This document shows, in pieces, positions 1-12,239 of a stretch of DNA of 64,000 nucleotides. The position numbers were made by a program, and so were the translations under genes. The notes below the pieces were generated by a model. It worked only from the letters and a program-made list of their open reading frames with translations. It did not search any database and was not told where the DNA came from. This DNA is from Burkholderiales bacterium (GTDB lineage Bacteria > Pseudomonadota > Gammaproteobacteria > Burkholderiales > Nitrosomonadaceae): NCBI GenBank assembly GCA_015075225.1, contig JABTUQ010000002.1:248001-312000 (forward strand). Reading direction: 5' to 3'. The stretch's first letter is position 1. Every line of letters begins with the position of its first letter.

Positions 1-962
1 TTCCCGGGCTGCCCGCTGATGATGAGCGCATTATCGATTCAACCGGAGCGCTGGCTCTGGCAGATGTTCCTGGGCGTATGCTCATATTGGGAGGCGGAAT
101 TATCGGCCTGGAAATGGCAACGGTCTATCATGCCCTAGGTGCCAGAATCAGTATTGTGGAGCGGATGGCGCAACTCATTCCGGGCGCAGATGCCGATCTG
201 GTCAAGCCACTTTACAAAAAACTGAAAGCAGAATGTGAAGCCATTTACCTCAATACCAGTGTTAGCCGGGTGGAGGCTGACACTAGCGGGTTGCAGGTAT
301 ATTTTGAAGGCGAACAGGCTCCGGAGCCGCAGCGCTATGACCGGGTACTGGTGGCGGTTGGGCGCCGACCAAATGGAAAACTGATTGATGCCGGTGCGGC
401 TGGTGTCAACGTGGATGAACGTGGATTCATCCCGGTGGATAAGCAGATGCGTACCAACATTCCCCACATTTTTGCAATCGGCGATATAGCCGGGGAGCCC
501 ATGCTGGCGCATAAAGCTTCGCATGAAGGCAAGATTGCGGCTGAAGTCATCGCCGGACACAAGGCTGCATTCGATGCCCGTACCATCCCCTCGGTTGCCT
601 ATACTGATCCTGAAATCGCCTGGATGGGTCTGACAGAAACCGAAGCCGGAAAGCAGGGTATTGCTTACGAGAAGGCGGTGTTTCCCTGGGCAGCCAGCGG
701 CCGTGCCATTACCATGATGCGCGACGAAGGCATGACCAAACTGCTTTTCGATAAGGATACCAAAAAAATCCTAGGAGCCGGCATGGTTGGGCCGCATGCG
801 GGGGAACTGATTGCCGAAACCGTGCTGGCACTGGAAATGGGGGCGGATATGCAGGATATCGGACTCACCATCCACCCGCATCCCACTTTATCCGAGACTG
901 TTCTTTTTTCTGCTGAAATGGCAGAAGGCACGATCACAGATCTGTATGTGCCGGGGAAGTGA
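1..962 (+). CDS. lpdA: Dihydrolipoamide dehydrogenase (E3), 3' part
   Basis: This is the C-terminal two thirds of the FAD/NAD-dependent E3 subunit of 2-oxoacid dehydrogenase complexes, which reoxidises dihydrolipoyl groups. The frame is open from base 3, so the gene starts outside the window. An NAD-binding Rossmann motif GGGIIGLEMA follows a STGALAL stretch. The FAD-contact motif IGDIAGEPMLAHKASHEG lies in the middle, and the dimerisation domain ends with HPHPTLSE, which carries the family's catalytic His-Glu pair. The disulfide-bearing N-terminus is outside the window. The gene probably ends a pyruvate or 2-oxoglutarate dehydrogenase operon. No frame break is visible. Confidence 0.93.
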   Translation, partial: PGLPADDERIIDSTGALALADVPGRMLILGGGIIGLEMATVYHALGARISIVERMAQLIPGADADLVKPLYKKLKAECEAIYLNTSVSRVEADTSGLQVYFEGEQAPEPQRYDRVLVAVGRRPNGKLIDAGAAGVNVDERGFIPVDKQMRTNIPHIFAIGDIAGEPMLAHKASHEGKIAAEVIAGHKAAFDARTIPSVAYTDPEIAWMGLTETEAGKQGIAYEKAVFPWAASGRAITMMRDEGMTKLLFDKDTKKILGAGMVGPHAGELIAETVLALEMGADMQDIGLTIHPHPTLSETVLFSAEMAEGTITDLYVPGK

Positions 963-1281
963 GTGGCAGTGAGTAATAAATACGGGCTGGCTTTGTTTTT
1001 ATGGCTGTTCGTAAAAGCAGGCGGGCGCCGGGTGCTGGCGCCGGGCAATCGCGACATCATCAATCGGACATTGTATGTGTCTATGTGCCGATGCTGAAAC
1101 CGATGCACGCCTGACCATGACTGCAATGCGGAAGCGGCAATGTGGCGTACTTGGCCGAGCGCGTTAATGCGTATGGAAAACCATCATCTTGATGACTTCT
1201 TGATACGCCCTCCAGAACTCTTGATCTCGTTCTGATACCAGAATCTTTATCATTGCGTCGTTAATAACACGGAGCAATGCC
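963..1281. other. Intergenic region upstream of kdp
   Basis: About 320 bases without a convincing gene. A GC-rich inverted repeat (GGCGCC near 1023 and 1039) follows lpdA but has no T-run. A stretch at 1003-1037 resembles 22403-22437 (see findings). The kdp promoter should lie here, but no clear -35/-10 pair was identified. Confidence 0.4.
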
Positions 1282-1338
1282 ATGTCCATTAAATCTTCGT
1301 TTCCTCAATCTGCTTTCTGTTACGGGGGACTCTCATGA
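1282..1338 (+). CDS. Possible 18-codon leader ORF before kdpF
   Basis: An ATG at 1282 follows a GGAG at 1271-1274 and opens an 18-residue frame (MSIKSSFPQSAFCYGGLS). Its TGA overlaps the kdpF ATG as ATGA at 1335-1338. That arrangement would couple kdpF translation to the short ORF. There is no homology argument, and it could be chance. Confidence 0.25.
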   Translation: MSIKSSFPQSAFCYGGLS

Positions 1339-1433
1339 TCTCGCCTTCGTTCATACATTGGCTGGCCTTCGCGGGTGCCGTGTTGCTGTTCGTCTACCTC
1401 GGTTACGCCTTGTTGCGTCCCGAGCAATTTTAA
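1335..1433 (+). CDS. kdpF: KdpF, small potassium ATPase subunit
   Basis: A 32-residue single-helix peptide, MISPSFIHWLAFAGAVLLFV followed by YLGYALLRPEQF. The C-terminal GYALLRPE(Q/R)F pattern directly before kdpA is typical of KdpF, which stabilises the KdpABC complex in the inner membrane. It was recognised from the tail motif, size and position. Confidence 0.75.
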   Translation: MISPSFIHWLAFAGAVLLFVYLGYALLRPEQF

Positions 1434-1448
1434 CCTCGAGGATTGGTT

Positions 1449-1532
1449 ATGGGAGATCTGCTGTTCATTGGCCTGTCATTGGCATTTTTTGTTGTCACCA
1501 TGTTGGCGTTGCTTGCGCTACGCAGGCTTTGA
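1449..1532 (+). CDS. 27-residue membrane peptide between kdpF and kdpA
   Basis: The ATG at 1449 opens a 27-residue frame (MGDLLFIGLSLAFFVVTMLA then LLALRRL), one predicted membrane helix ending in basic residues. The TGA at 1530-1532 overlaps the GAGGAAAG ribosome-binding site of kdpA, so it lies tightly inside the operon. Similar short hydrophobic peptides next to kdpF occur in other proteobacteria. The function is unknown; an accessory single-helix Kdp subunit is possible. Confidence 0.5.
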   Translation: MGDLLFIGLSLAFFVVTMLALLALRRL

Positions 1533-1541
1533 GGAAAGATT

Positions 1542-3248
1542 ATGGAAATCAATATCGTGGGCTTTGCTCTCGTGCTGACCATTATGGGCGGTCTTGCCGT
1601 GCTCATGGGGAAGTGGCTGGCCTATACCTTTGAAGGTCAGTGCCACTGGGTGCTGGAACGTTGGAGTTATCGCGCACTGGGCGTCAATCCCACTGAGCGC
1701 ATGGGTTGGGCGCGTTACGGTCTGGTTTTGCTGGTGTCAAATGCAGTTATGATGGGCTTTGGATACCTGGTGTTGCGTTTGCAGGTCGTGTTGCCATTGA
1801 ACGGGTTGGGTAACGCGGCACAAACGCCTGATCTTGCGTTTAACACGGCGGCTTCGTTCATTACCAATACCAACTGGCAGGCGTATGGCGGTGAAACTAG
1901 TTTGTCCAACGCTACGCAGATGCTGGCGATTACCTTTTTGATGTTTTGCGGTGCCACGGCTGGAGTCGCGGCAGCGGGTGCATTCATTCGAGGATTGGCA
2001 CGGGCCAGTAGTCAGGATATTGGCAACTACTGGGTGGATTTCATGCGTATTCTCTGGCGCGTGATGTTGCCTTTGTGCTTTGTGATGGCGCTGGTGTATG
2101 TCTGGCAAGGAATGCCGCAAACGCTGGACAGCCAGGTCATGGCTACCACGCTTGAAGGTGCTCGCCAACAGATCATCCTCGGTCCGGTGGCAAGCTTTGA
2201 GAGTATCAAGCACATCGGCACCAATGGCGGTGGTTTCTTCAGCATGAATGCGGCACATCCTTTCGAGAACCCGACACCACTGACCAATACCCTGCACATA
2301 TTGTCAATGCTACTGATTCCCTCATCATTGACGGTCACCTTCGGGCTGATGCTGGCGCGCCGTCGTCAGGGCTGGGTGTTCTTCGGGGCTTTTCTGGTTA
2401 TGTTTGTTGGCTTTCTGGTGCTGATGTATGGGGCAGAGCAAAGTGGCAATCCGTTGTTGACCCAAGCGGGTGCTGATCAGGTACTGTCGAGCACTCAACC
2501 GGGCGGCAACATGGAAGGCAAAGAGCTGCGTTTTGGCATTGCGGGTACGGCGCTGTTCGTGACCACCACGACGGCGGCGACCACCGGTTCGGTCAATGCC
2601 ATGCACGATTCGCTCACACCAATGGGCGGCTTCGTGCCACTGGCGCAGATGATGCTCAATACCGTGTTTGGTGGCGATGGTGTGGGATTCATCAACCTGA
2701 TTCAGTACGCCATTCTCACGGTGTTTCTTGCGGGCATGATGATCGGCCGTACTCCCGAATTTCTCGGCAAGAAGATCGAGGTGCGTGAAATCAAGCTGGT
2801 GATGCTCTCTGTACTGGCACATCCGGCGTCGATTCTGGGGTTTACCGCACTTGCCATGCTGTGGCCGGACACGGGGACAAGCCTAGCCAATCACGGTGCC
2901 CACGGGTTTTCGGAAGTGCTGTATGCCTACGCCTCAGGCACGGCCAATAATGGCTCGGCGTTTGCCGGATTCAATGCCAATACGCCGTTTTTCAACGCCA
3001 CTATCGGATTGGCAATGTTAATTGGGCGCTACTTCACCTTGCTGCCCTTGCTGGCGGTGGCCGGTTCGCTGGCCGCCAAAAAAACTGTTCCAGACAGTCC
3101 GGGCACCTTCCCCACAGCTACGCCGCTGTTCATGGGTCTGCTAGTGTTTGTGGTACTGATCGTCGGCGGCCTGACCTTCCTGCCGGCATTGGCTCTGGGG
3201 CCGGTCGTCGAACATTTCCAGATGCTGGCTGGCCAGCTTCAACCCTAA
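1542..3248 (+). CDS. kdpA: Potassium-transporting ATPase, K+-binding subunit KdpA
   Basis: The channel-like subunit of the high-affinity K+ pump, with 568 residues (usual length about 557-600) and roughly ten membrane helices. Four selectivity-filter-like loops are visible: NTNWQ near residue 110, GTNGGG near 225, the [17 protein letters not shown] region near 345, and [10 protein letters not shown] near 465. The start is set by GAGGAAAG seven bases upstream of the ATG. kdpC follows after 15 bases, not kdpB as in the E. coli FABC order. The frame is intact. Confidence 0.97.
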   Translation: MEINIVGFALVLTIMGGLAVLMGKWLAYTFEGQCHWVLERWSYRALGVNPTERMGWARYGLVLLVSNAVMMGFGYLVLRLQVVLPLNGLGNAAQTPDLAFNTAASFITNTNWQAYGGETSLSNATQMLAITFLMFCGATAGVAAAGAFIRGLARASSQDIGNYWVDFMRILWRVMLPLCFVMALVYVWQGMPQTLDSQVMATTLEGARQQIILGPVASFESIKHIGTNGGGFFSMNAAHPFENPTPLTNTLHILSMLLIPSSLTVTFGLMLARRRQGWVFFGAFLVMFVGFLVLMYGAEQSGNPLLTQAGADQVLSSTQPGGNMEGKELRFGIAGTALFVTTTTAATTGSVNAMHDSLTPMGGFVPLAQMMLNTVFGGDGVGFINLIQYAILTVFLAGMMIGRTPEFLGKKIEVREIKLVMLSVLAHPASILGFTALAMLWPDTGTSLANHGAHGFSEVLYAYASGTANNGSAFAGFNANTPFFNATIGLAMLIGRYFTLLPLLAVAGSLAAKKTVPDSPGTFPTATPLFMGLLVFVVLIVGGLTFLPALALGPVVEHFQMLAGQLQP

Positions 3249-3263
3249 ATAGAAAACACTGCC

Positions 3264-3971
3264 ATGAATATATCTACTACGGTTCAAAATGAAATACAGC
3301 GCGAACTGTTGCGCGGCTTGGTGGGCCCCTGTCTGCGCGGCGCTTTATTTATCGCGGCCATCACCGGTATTGCCTATCCACTGGCAACAACGGGGGTGGC
3401 GCAGTTGCTGATGTCCGAGGCGGCGTCCGGCAGCCTGATTAAGCAAGGTGACCGCGTGATTGGCTCCCGCCTGATCGGGCAGTATTTCACCGCAACACAT
3501 TACTTTCATGCGCGTCCCAGTGCCACCACTGGTGCTAACCCCGATGGCAGTGGCAGCAGTGTGAGCCAGCCTTATAACGCCGGTGCGTCATTGGGCAGTA
3601 ACCAGGGCCCGACCAATGCGGTGCTGATTGAGACGGTGCAGCGGCGGGCGCAGGATTATCGCGTCCGCAATGGATTGCCTATGGATACCGCTGTACCAGT
3701 GGATGCTGTGACCGCTTCAGCCTCAGGGCTTGATCCACATATTTCTGTGGCTAATGCGCTGCTGCAGGCAAAACGGGTGGCAAGTGCGCGTCAGTTGCCT
3801 GTGGAGAACGTGCAAACCCTGATCAGCCAACATACTGAAGGACGCCTTTTGGGATTATTGGGTGAACTCCGCGTCAATGTGTTGCTCTTGAATATTGCAC
3901 TGGATAAACAGGCATCCGAAAGCGCTGCGCCTGCATCGGCAAATGCTGTAGGAGAACATCATGTCCAGTAA
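3264..3971 (+). CDS. kdpC: Potassium-transporting ATPase subunit KdpC
   Basis: The periplasm-facing accessory subunit that helps KdpA/KdpB hold K+ and ATP. One N-terminal membrane helix (residues about 27-48) is followed by the soluble domain with [17 protein letters not shown] and the conserved [14 protein letters not shown]. At 235 residues it is longer than the usual ~190, with extra tails at both ends. It lies between kdpA and kdpB, and its last 11 bases overlap the kdpB start, implying translational coupling. Confidence 0.95.
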   Translation: MNISTTVQNEIQRELLRGLVGPCLRGALFIAAITGIAYPLATTGVAQLLMSEAASGSLIKQGDRVIGSRLIGQYFTATHYFHARPSATTGANPDGSGSSVSQPYNAGASLGSNQGPTNAVLIETVQRRAQDYRVRNGLPMDTAVPVDAVTASASGLDPHISVANALLQAKRVASARQLPVENVQTLISQHTEGRLLGLLGELRVNVLLLNIALDKQASESAAPASANAVGEHHVQ

Positions 3972-6057
3972 GAATACCTTGTCGCTGCTCGACCCAACCC
4001 TTACACGCCAAGCACTGCTTGACGCGGTGCGCAAGCTTTCGCCGCACGCACAGTGGCGCAATCCCGTGATGTTCGTGGTTTATCTTGGTTCGATCCTGAC
4101 CACTTTGCTGTTCGTTCAGGCCATAGCTGGGCAAGGAGAAGCGCCAGCGGGCTTCATTCTGGCGATCAGCCTGTGGCTGTGGTTTACCGTACTGTTCGCC
4201 AATTTTGCAGAAGCGTTAGCCGAGGGCCGAAGCAAGGCTCAGGCCGCCAGCTTGCGAGGTCTGAAGAAGAGCACCTGGGCCAAGAAGCTCAATGGTAAAA
4301 ATTATGAAGCACGAGCGTACGAGCGTAAGGAACTGGATTGGCTTTCAATTGAAGCTGATGATCTGCGCAAAGGTGATGTCGTCTTGATTGAAGCGGGTGA
4401 AGTGATTCCCGCCGATGGCGAGGTGATTGATGGTGTGGCATCAGTGGATGAATCCGCCATTACCGGCGAATCCGCTCCAGTGATTCGTGAGTCCGGCGGC
4501 GATTTCTCAGCCGTCACCGGTGGCACGCGCGTGCTTTCGGATTGGATTGTCGTGCGCGTTACGGTTAATCCGGGCGAAACTTTTGTTGACCGCATGATCG
4601 CCATGGTCGAAGGGGCCAGACGCAGAAAGACGCCCAATGAAATTGCATTGACGATCCTGTTGGTTGGATTAACGATGATATTTTTACTTGTGATTGCGAC
4701 CTTGCTGCCATTCTCCCAATTCGCCGTGGCACAGGCGGGAACGGGTACGGTCGTCAGCATAACGGTGCTGGTGGCGTTGCTGGTTTGTCTGATTCCTACT
4801 ACCATCGGCGGCCTGCTGTCGGCCATTGGTGTGGCGGGCATGAGCCGCATGATGCAAGCCAATGTGATTGCCACCTCGGGCCGCGCGGTGGAAGCTGCGG
4901 GTGACGTGGATGTCTTGCTGCTTGACAAGACTGGCACGATTACCCTGGGGAACCGTCAAGCCAACAGTTTTTTGCCCGTGCAAGGGGTGAGCGAGGCACA
5001 GTTGGCCGACGCAGCGCAATTGGCTTCGTTGGCAGATGAAACCCCTGAAGGCCGCAGTATCGTGATTCTGGCCAAACAAAAATTCAATCTGCGTGAGCGT
5101 AATCTGGAAAACCTGGGTGCACAGTTCGTGCATTTCACCGCGCAAACACGCATGAGTGGGGTTGATCTCGGTGATGACCGCAGTATCCGTAAAGGCGCGG
5201 CTGAGGCTGTGCGTCACCACTTGCATGCTCTGGGTGGTGATTTCCCTCAATCCTTGCAACGGCTGGTGGATGAGGTGTCTCGTCGAGGCAGCACACCATT
5301 GGTAGTGGCAGATGGTAACCGGGCGCTTGGAGTGGTGGAACTCAAGGACATCGTCAAAGGGGGCATCAAAGAGCGCTTTGCAGAACTGCGGCGCATGGGC
5401 ATCAAGACTGTAATGATTACCGGTGACAACCGCTTGACTGCAGCGGCGATTGCCGCAGAAGCAGGAGTGGATGATTTTCTAGCTGAGGCGACGCCGGAGG
5501 CCAAACTGGAGCTGATTCGTGAATATCAGGCCAAAGGGCAGTTGGTGGCGATGACGGGCGATGGCACCAATGATGCTCCCGCACTTGCGCAGGCCGATGT
5601 GGCGGTGGCCATGAATACCGGCACCCAGGCCGCCAAGGAAGCTGGAAACATGGTCGATCTGGACAGCAATCCAACCAAGCTGATCGAGATTGTCGAAACC
5701 GGCAAGCAGATGCTGATGACGCGCGGCTCGCTGACCACGTTCAGTATTGCCAACGATCTGGCCAAGTACTTCGCCATCATTCCGGCAGCTTTTGTCAGCA
5801 CCTACCCGCAGCTGGCGGCGCTCAATGTGATGGGGCTGGGAAGCCCGTCGTCGGCCATCCTGTCGGCGGTGATTTTCAACGCGCTGATCATCGTCTTTTT
5901 GATTCCGCTTGCACTTAAGGGTGTGAAGTATCGTGCTGTGGGTGCCGCCGCCTTGCTGCGCCGCAACCTGCTGGTCTACGGGATCGGAGGCGTGATTGTT
6001 CCTTTTATCGGCATCAAGTTCATCGACATGTTGCTGGTGGCGATAGGTGCGGCTTGA
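3961..6057 (+). CDS. kdpB: Potassium-transporting P-type ATPase subunit KdpB
   Basis: The catalytic subunit (698 residues) of the Kdp pump, which hydrolyses ATP through a phospho-aspartate intermediate. Visible motifs are the actuator [11 protein letters not shown] near residue 168, the phosphorylation motif DKTGTIT with the Asp near 322, and the hinge motif [12 protein letters not shown] near 531. Membrane segments flank the cytoplasmic domains. The ATG overlaps the end of kdpC. The frame is intact and the length matches the family. Confidence 0.98.
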   Translation: MSSKNTLSLLDPTLTRQALLDAVRKLSPHAQWRNPVMFVVYLGSILTTLLFVQAIAGQGEAPAGFILAISLWLWFTVLFANFAEALAEGRSKAQAASLRGLKKSTWAKKLNGKNYEARAYERKELDWLSIEADDLRKGDVVLIEAGEVIPADGEVIDGVASVDESAITGESAPVIRESGGDFSAVTGGTRVLSDWIVVRVTVNPGETFVDRMIAMVEGARRRKTPNEIALTILLVGLTMIFLLVIATLLPFSQFAVAQAGTGTVVSITVLVALLVCLIPTTIGGLLSAIGVAGMSRMMQANVIATSGRAVEAAGDVDVLLLDKTGTITLGNRQANSFLPVQGVSEAQLADAAQLASLADETPEGRSIVILAKQKFNLRERNLENLGAQFVHFTAQTRMSGVDLGDDRSIRKGAAEAVRHHLHALGGDFPQSLQRLVDEVSRRGSTPLVVADGNRALGVVELKDIVKGGIKERFAELRRMGIKTVMITGDNRLTAAAIAAEAGVDDFLAEATPEAKLELIREYQAKGQLVAMTGDGTNDAPALAQADVAVAMNTGTQAAKEAGNMVDLDSNPTKLIEIVETGKQMLMTRGSLTTFSIANDLAKYFAIIPAAFVSTYPQLAALNVMGLGSPSSAILSAVIFNALIIVFLIPLALKGVKYRAVGAAALLRRNLLVYGIGGVIVPFIGIKFIDMLLVAIGAA

Positions 6058-6121
6058 AATATCCAACGATATTTGGCAACACTCATGATGGCACTTTCCG
6101 ATCCAATGCCAGCCAATCCTT

Positions 6122-8873
6122 ATGTCAACAGATGAATTACGCCCAGATCCGGACAAGCTGCTGATACAGGTTCAGCAGGAAGAGGCGCGGGCGCAGCAAG
6201 GGCGGCTGAAAATCTTTTTCGGTGCCTCGGCAGGGGTCGGAAAAACCTACGCCATGCTGTCTTCGGCAAAGGTGGCGCAAGCGCAAGGTGTGTCTTTGAC
6301 CATCGGTTTGGTGGAAACGCATGGACGCGCAGAAACAGAGGCGATGGTCGCTGGGTTGCCTCTGCTTTCCATGAAGGAAGTACCGTATCGCGGTCGGCTT
6401 CTCAAGGAATTCAATCTTGAAGCCGCGCTTGCATTTGGCCGAGCGCATAGCGGCGGTATGGAGCCACCTTTGGTGCTGCTGGATGAGCTGGCGCACAGTA
6501 ACGCGCCCGGTTCCCGCCACCCCAAGCGCTGGCAGGATGTGGAAGAATTGTTGGCGGCAGGCATTGATGTATGGAGCACAATGAATGTGCAACATCTCGA
6601 AAGCCTGAATAATATCGTCAGCGGAGTAACCGGTATCCGCGTGTGGGAAACGGTGCCGGATACATTGTTTGATGCCGCTGATGAGGTGGTGGTGGTCGAT
6701 CTTCCCCCGGATGAGTTGTTGCTGCGTCTGGCGGCGGGCAAAGTCTATGTGCCAGAGCAGGCCAGGCACGCCGCCGCAAATTTTTTTCGCAAGGGAAATT
6801 TGATTGCCTTGCGCGAGTTGGCCTTGCGTCGAACTGCAGACCGGGTCAATTCCCAGATGCAGCTCTGGCGAGACACCAACGACAGTTCGCTGAAGAATCA
6901 GCCGCAGTGGTCAACGCGTGATGCTATCCTTGCTTGCATTGGTCCAGGTGTTGGGAGTGAGGCTGTCGTGCGTAGCGCAGCACGCCTGGCTGCACAAGCC
7001 AACCTGCCCTGGCATGCCGTGTTTGTTGATGTGCCGTCTCAGCAACAGGTCAGTGAACGAGAACGCGAACAGGCCTTACGTGCACTAAAACTGGCCAAGG
7101 AATTGAGCGCCATCACCGCTACACCGACCGGCAGCGACATTGCGGAGGTAATTACCCGCTATGCACGTGAACACAATTTGTCGCGCCTGGTAATGGGGTG
7201 GCAAGGAAACAGAAAATTCTGGTGTCCTTCACTGGTGGAATACTTGGCCGCCCAAACTCCAGACATGGATATTCTTCAAATACCGATCCCCAAATCGGAG
7301 AAGCTGCCTTTTGGCGTTCATAAGGCAACGGAGGAAAAGCTTCCGCATCAATGGACAGGTTATTTTGCTGCCATCGCTACTTGCGGTTTGTTTGCAATCG
7401 CGGCCGTGCCGCTACGTAGTGTGTTGGAACTAACCAATATTGTCATGCTGTTCTTGCTGGCCGTGGGTGGTCTGGCACTGCGCTTTGGGCGTAGGCCTGC
7501 AATTCTCGCTGCATTTCTCAGCGTTGCCCTGTTTGATTTTCTTTTCGTTCCGCCGCTGCTGTCATTCAATGTGAGCGACGTACAATACGTGATCACTTTC
7601 GCCGTCATGCTGTCTGTTGCGCTAGTGATCGGGCAGTTAACTGCGGGTTTGCGCGTGCAGGCACAGGTTGCAATAGAGCGTGAGCGGCGGGTGCACGGGC
7701 TTTATCAGTTGTCACGCGAGCTTTCGGCGGCCTTAATGATTGAGCAGGTGGCTGAAATTGCTCAACGTTTCCTGAGTGCCGAGTTCTTATCCAAATCGGC
7801 AGTGCTGGTCGCTAATGATGACCATATGCTGGAGTTGCTGCCACATTCAATGACTGCGGTCGATACGGCCGTGGCGCAATGGTGCTTTGAACGAGGCGAG
7901 ATGGCCGGCCGTGGCACGAATACTTTGCCAGCTAGCGACTGCCTGATGCTGCCTCTCAAAGGGCCGATGCGCTTGCGAGGGGTGCTGGCTGTGCAACTAT
8001 CGCAAACCACCTCATTGACACCGGAGCAACTACAGTTACTCGAAACCTGTGCCTCGTTATTGGCAATTTCCATCGAGCGAATTCATTACATTCGAGTCGC
8101 ACAAACCAGCACCGTACAGATGGAAGCTGAACGTTTGCGCAATGCCTTGCTTGCGGCGATTTCACATGATTTGCGCACACCGCTGACCGCTTTGGTAGGG
8201 TTGGCTGATACGCTCACAACGCTGCAACCCACCCTTGCCAGAGGCGCATGCAGGTATTGTTGCCGTGATCCGTCAGTCTGCACAGCGGATGAATGCCCAA
8301 GTCGATAATTTGCTGGATATGGCTCGCCTGGAATCCGGCGCAGTCAGCTTGCGACGTGAATGGGTGCCACTGGAAGAGATTATTGGGAGTGCACTTGCTG
8401 CATGCGGTTCTTCCTTGGGCAAACGGGAAGTCAATATTCATTTACCGGAAGATTTGCCATTGCTTTACATTGATGCGGGTTTGTTCGAACGCTTGCTAGT
8501 TAATATATTTGAAAACACCATCAAATACACCCCGACGAATACCACGTTGCGCGTTGATGCGCAGTTGCTGGAGGCACGGGTGCTCTTGAGTATCGAGGAC
8601 AATGGACCTGGCTTGCCAATTGGGCGTGAAGAGTCGGTGTTCGAGAAATTCGAGCGAGGTAATAATGAAGCCACAACCTCTGGTGTTGGGCTTGGGCTGG
8701 CAATCTGTCGCGCTATCGTACAAGCACACGGCGGGCGTATTTGGGGTGAAAACAGGTTGTGCGACGGGCGGGTATGCGGGGCGCGCATCATCCTTGAATT
8801 GCCGTGTGAAGAGCCGCCCGCAGAAGATGGAAGTCATGCCGCCGACGTAAGTCAAGGAAATATTCCGCTGTGA
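6122..8873 (+). pseudogene. kdpD: Sensor histidine kinase KdpD, one-base frameshift
   Basis: The sensor kinase for K+ limitation and turgor. In order: KdpD N-terminal domain with Walker A GASAGVGKT (residue ~35), a universal-stress-like domain, four membrane helices (~415-500), a GAF-like region and HisKA with SHDLRTPL (~681). The frame then breaks near 8232: the text CAACCCACCCTTG would read Q-P-T-L-P-E with one C fewer. The rest (from TTG at 8235) carries the HATPase domain with NTIKYTP and GVGLGLAICR. Corrected length is about 916 residues, slightly above normal. An extra base in a C-run looks like a sequencing error; a true pseudogene is the alternative. Confidence 0.9.
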
Positions 8874-9565
8874 ATGAATTGCGTGTATTGATCGTCGAGG
8901 ATGAGGACAATATTCGGCGTTTCGTGCGACTGACCTTGCAGGCTGAGGGATACGAGGTATTTGAAGCAGCTACCTTGCAGCGTGGCCTGATCGAATCGGG
9001 AACGCGATCTCCTGATATTCTGGTGCTGGACTTGGGGCTGCCCGATGGTGATGGCGTTGATTTGATCCGCGACTTGCGTAGTTGGTCGGCCATTCCCATT
9101 ATCGTGCTCTCGGCACGCAGTACCGAAATGGAGAAGATCAACGCACTAGATGCCGGGGCAGATGATTATCTGGTAAAACCCTTTGGCGCCGGCGAGCTGT
9201 TGGCGCGTGTGCGTGCCCAGTTGCGGCGCTATCAAGGGCAAACGCAATTGCATGACCCGATATTCCACTTCGGTGCTATCACCATTGATACTGTAAAACG
9301 TATCGTACTGAACAATGACACCCACTTACATCTGACGCCGATCGAATACCGACTGCTGTTATACCTGGTGACCAACCCGGAAAAGGTACTGACGCACAAG
9401 CAATTACTGTTGGCAGTATGGGGGCCAGGGCATGTTAGTGATACGCACTATGTTCGAGTGCACATGGCCAATTTGCGAAAAAAGATCGAGAACGATCCTG
9501 CCAGACCGAGACACCTATTGACAGAAACGGGAATCGGCTATCGATTCGTTGGTGAGTCAGTGTAA
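8870..9565 (+). CDS. kdpE: Response regulator KdpE
   Basis: An OmpR/PhoB-type regulator (231 residues) that activates kdp transcription when phosphorylated by KdpD. The receiver domain has EDE near the N-terminus, the phospho-acceptor Asp in VLDLGLPDGDG (~54) and KPFG (~103). The winged-helix domain ends with the usual IGYRF motif. The GTG start overlaps the kdpD stop as GTGA, so it is coupled to kdpD and closes the operon. Confidence 0.96.
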   Translation: MNELRVLIVEDEDNIRRFVRLTLQAEGYEVFEAATLQRGLIESGTRSPDILVLDLGLPDGDGVDLIRDLRSWSAIPIIVLSARSTEMEKINALDAGADDYLVKPFGAGELLARVRAQLRRYQGQTQLHDPIFHFGAITIDTVKRIVLNNDTHLHLTPIEYRLLLYLVTNPEKVLTHKQLLLAVWGPGHVSDTHYVRVHMANLRKKIENDPARPRHLLTETGIGYRFVGESV

Positions 9566-9678
9566 TTGAGGCATTTGGATATTTAAAATAGATCGGTTCT
9601 TGCTGAACTGCCCCGAGTTCTGAGGAGGCTCTTATCCTGTTCAGTTGATCAGGTTGGAAAGATTGCCAGCCAGGAAAA

Positions 9679-10860
9679 TCAGAAATGCAGGATAGCACTG
9701 GCCGAGAGCAGTATCTGATCGTTGTCTCTGCCATCTTTGAACACATCATGACGTGTTGCCACATCGTAGCGAATCTCGGGACGTAGGGTAATTCCGGCAA
9801 TCGGCTTGTAGTTCAATCCTGCGGTAATACCGATAAAGTCTTCGTTGTTACCATCCCCCATTACGCGCGTGCCGTTTTTGTCATGGAACCACTCAAAACG
9901 CAATCCTGCGCCCAGCTTGTCTGAAATATCGTACAGAAGATACTGATTGATGCCATACCATGCGGCAGAGGGAGTGCTGGCCGTTCTGGCCTCAACAGCG
10001 AAATCGTGCTGGAGCACATAGCGCAATTTTTCAAGCAGCCGGTGTTCTACTACTACGCTGTACATGGTGCGATTATGATTTTCATGCAGATCGGCGGTTC
10101 TTGCATCGCCAGTAATCAGTGAAACTGCAAAATTGGTTTTCTTGTCATCGCTGGTGTAGTTCAATCCGCCCAGGTAGTTTGGTATGTGCCGGGAGAGGTT
10201 GTCCCAGCCGGTAACCACGCCGCTTTTGACAGTCAGATTGCTGTTGACCGGATAGGAAAGCAGCATGCCCATGTGGGTAAAGGGTTCGCCATAGCGCATG
10301 GTATAGGCGTGTGAGAAAAAGAAATTATTGGGCGACATCACGGATTCATACCCGATAAGCGTATAAAAATGACCCACTGTCAGTGTCAGGCCATTTCCAA
10401 TTGGCGCATACAGATTGGCGTACAGTTGGGGAAATACCAATTGATGTTTGGGGTTGGCTCCCAGAATAGTCGTGTCGAAATTGGTGGTTGCCGAAAATTT
10501 TGCATCCGTGCCATACAGAAGATCGGCGCGCATACCAATATCCCAGGCATTTCCACTGGTATCAATTTCCTTTTCGATATAGGCATAAATCTGATGGAGT
10601 TTGAACTGGTTGGCGCCATCGTTGAATGACACGGGATAGTTGGATTTATTATGCGGACTATGCGGATTGCCGGTAAATCCGGTTTCTACCCATCCGCCAA
10701 ATTTCAGTTTGATCGCTGGAGCGGGCGTGATTTCATTGATGTTGTAGCCAGTCAACGTCTTGACCAAACCACCTTCATCTGCATGAGCAGGAGTAATCGG
10801 GAGCAGAATTGAGGCGATGAAGAACGGGGTGATAATTTTTTTTGACTGCGATGAGAGCAT
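9679..10860 (-). CDS. Outer-membrane beta-barrel porin (BBP2-like)
   Basis: A 393-residue protein with a signal peptide (residues 1-27, cleavage after AHA). It has repeated amphipathic strands, aromatic girdle residues and a C-terminal Phe (SASAILHF), as expected for an outer-membrane barrel. GFTGNP, VGHFYTLIGYE and a C-terminal LRPEIRYD block suggest the BBP2/OmpL-like porin group. The substrate cannot be read from the sequence. An IS3 element ends about 50 bases upstream of the start codon and may have replaced or altered its promoter. Confidence 0.75.
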   Translation of the reverse strand: MLSSQSKKIITPFFIASILLPITPAHADEGGLVKTLTGYNINEITPAPAIKLKFGGWVETGFTGNPHSPHNKSNYPVSFNDGANQFKLHQIYAYIEKEIDTSGNAWDIGMRADLLYGTDAKFSATTNFDTTILGANPKHQLVFPQLYANLYAPIGNGLTLTVGHFYTLIGYESVMSPNNFFFSHAYTMRYGEPFTHMGMLLSYPVNSNLTVKSGVVTGWDNLSRHIPNYLGGLNYTSDDKKTNFAVSLITGDARTADLHENHNRTMYSVVVEHRLLEKLRYVLQHDFAVEARTASTPSAAWYGINQYLLYDISDKLGAGLRFEWFHDKNGTRVMGDGNNEDFIGITAGLNYKPIAGITLRPEIRYDVATRHDVFKDGRDNDQILLSASAILHF

Positions 10861-10918
10861 TGGATGATCGCCTGTTGGTTATTTTGCCGGGTGAGAAGGT
10901 CGCAGCTGTTTGTAGTGG

Positions 10919-12147
<1,229 letters not shown>

Positions 12148-12239
12148 TTAGACCACAGCAGTTTATCTGTGTTGTAAAGGTTGTAAATGAAGCCGGAAAA
12201 TTATAGCGCTGCTATTTGCAACTGGTGTGGCTATCACGA

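Noticed and set aside
135..560. Long open frames on the opposite strand of lpdA, kdpA, kdpB, glgB and GH genes
   Set aside because: They mirror strongly coding genes in other frames, lack family features and ribosome-binding sites, and are expected shadows.
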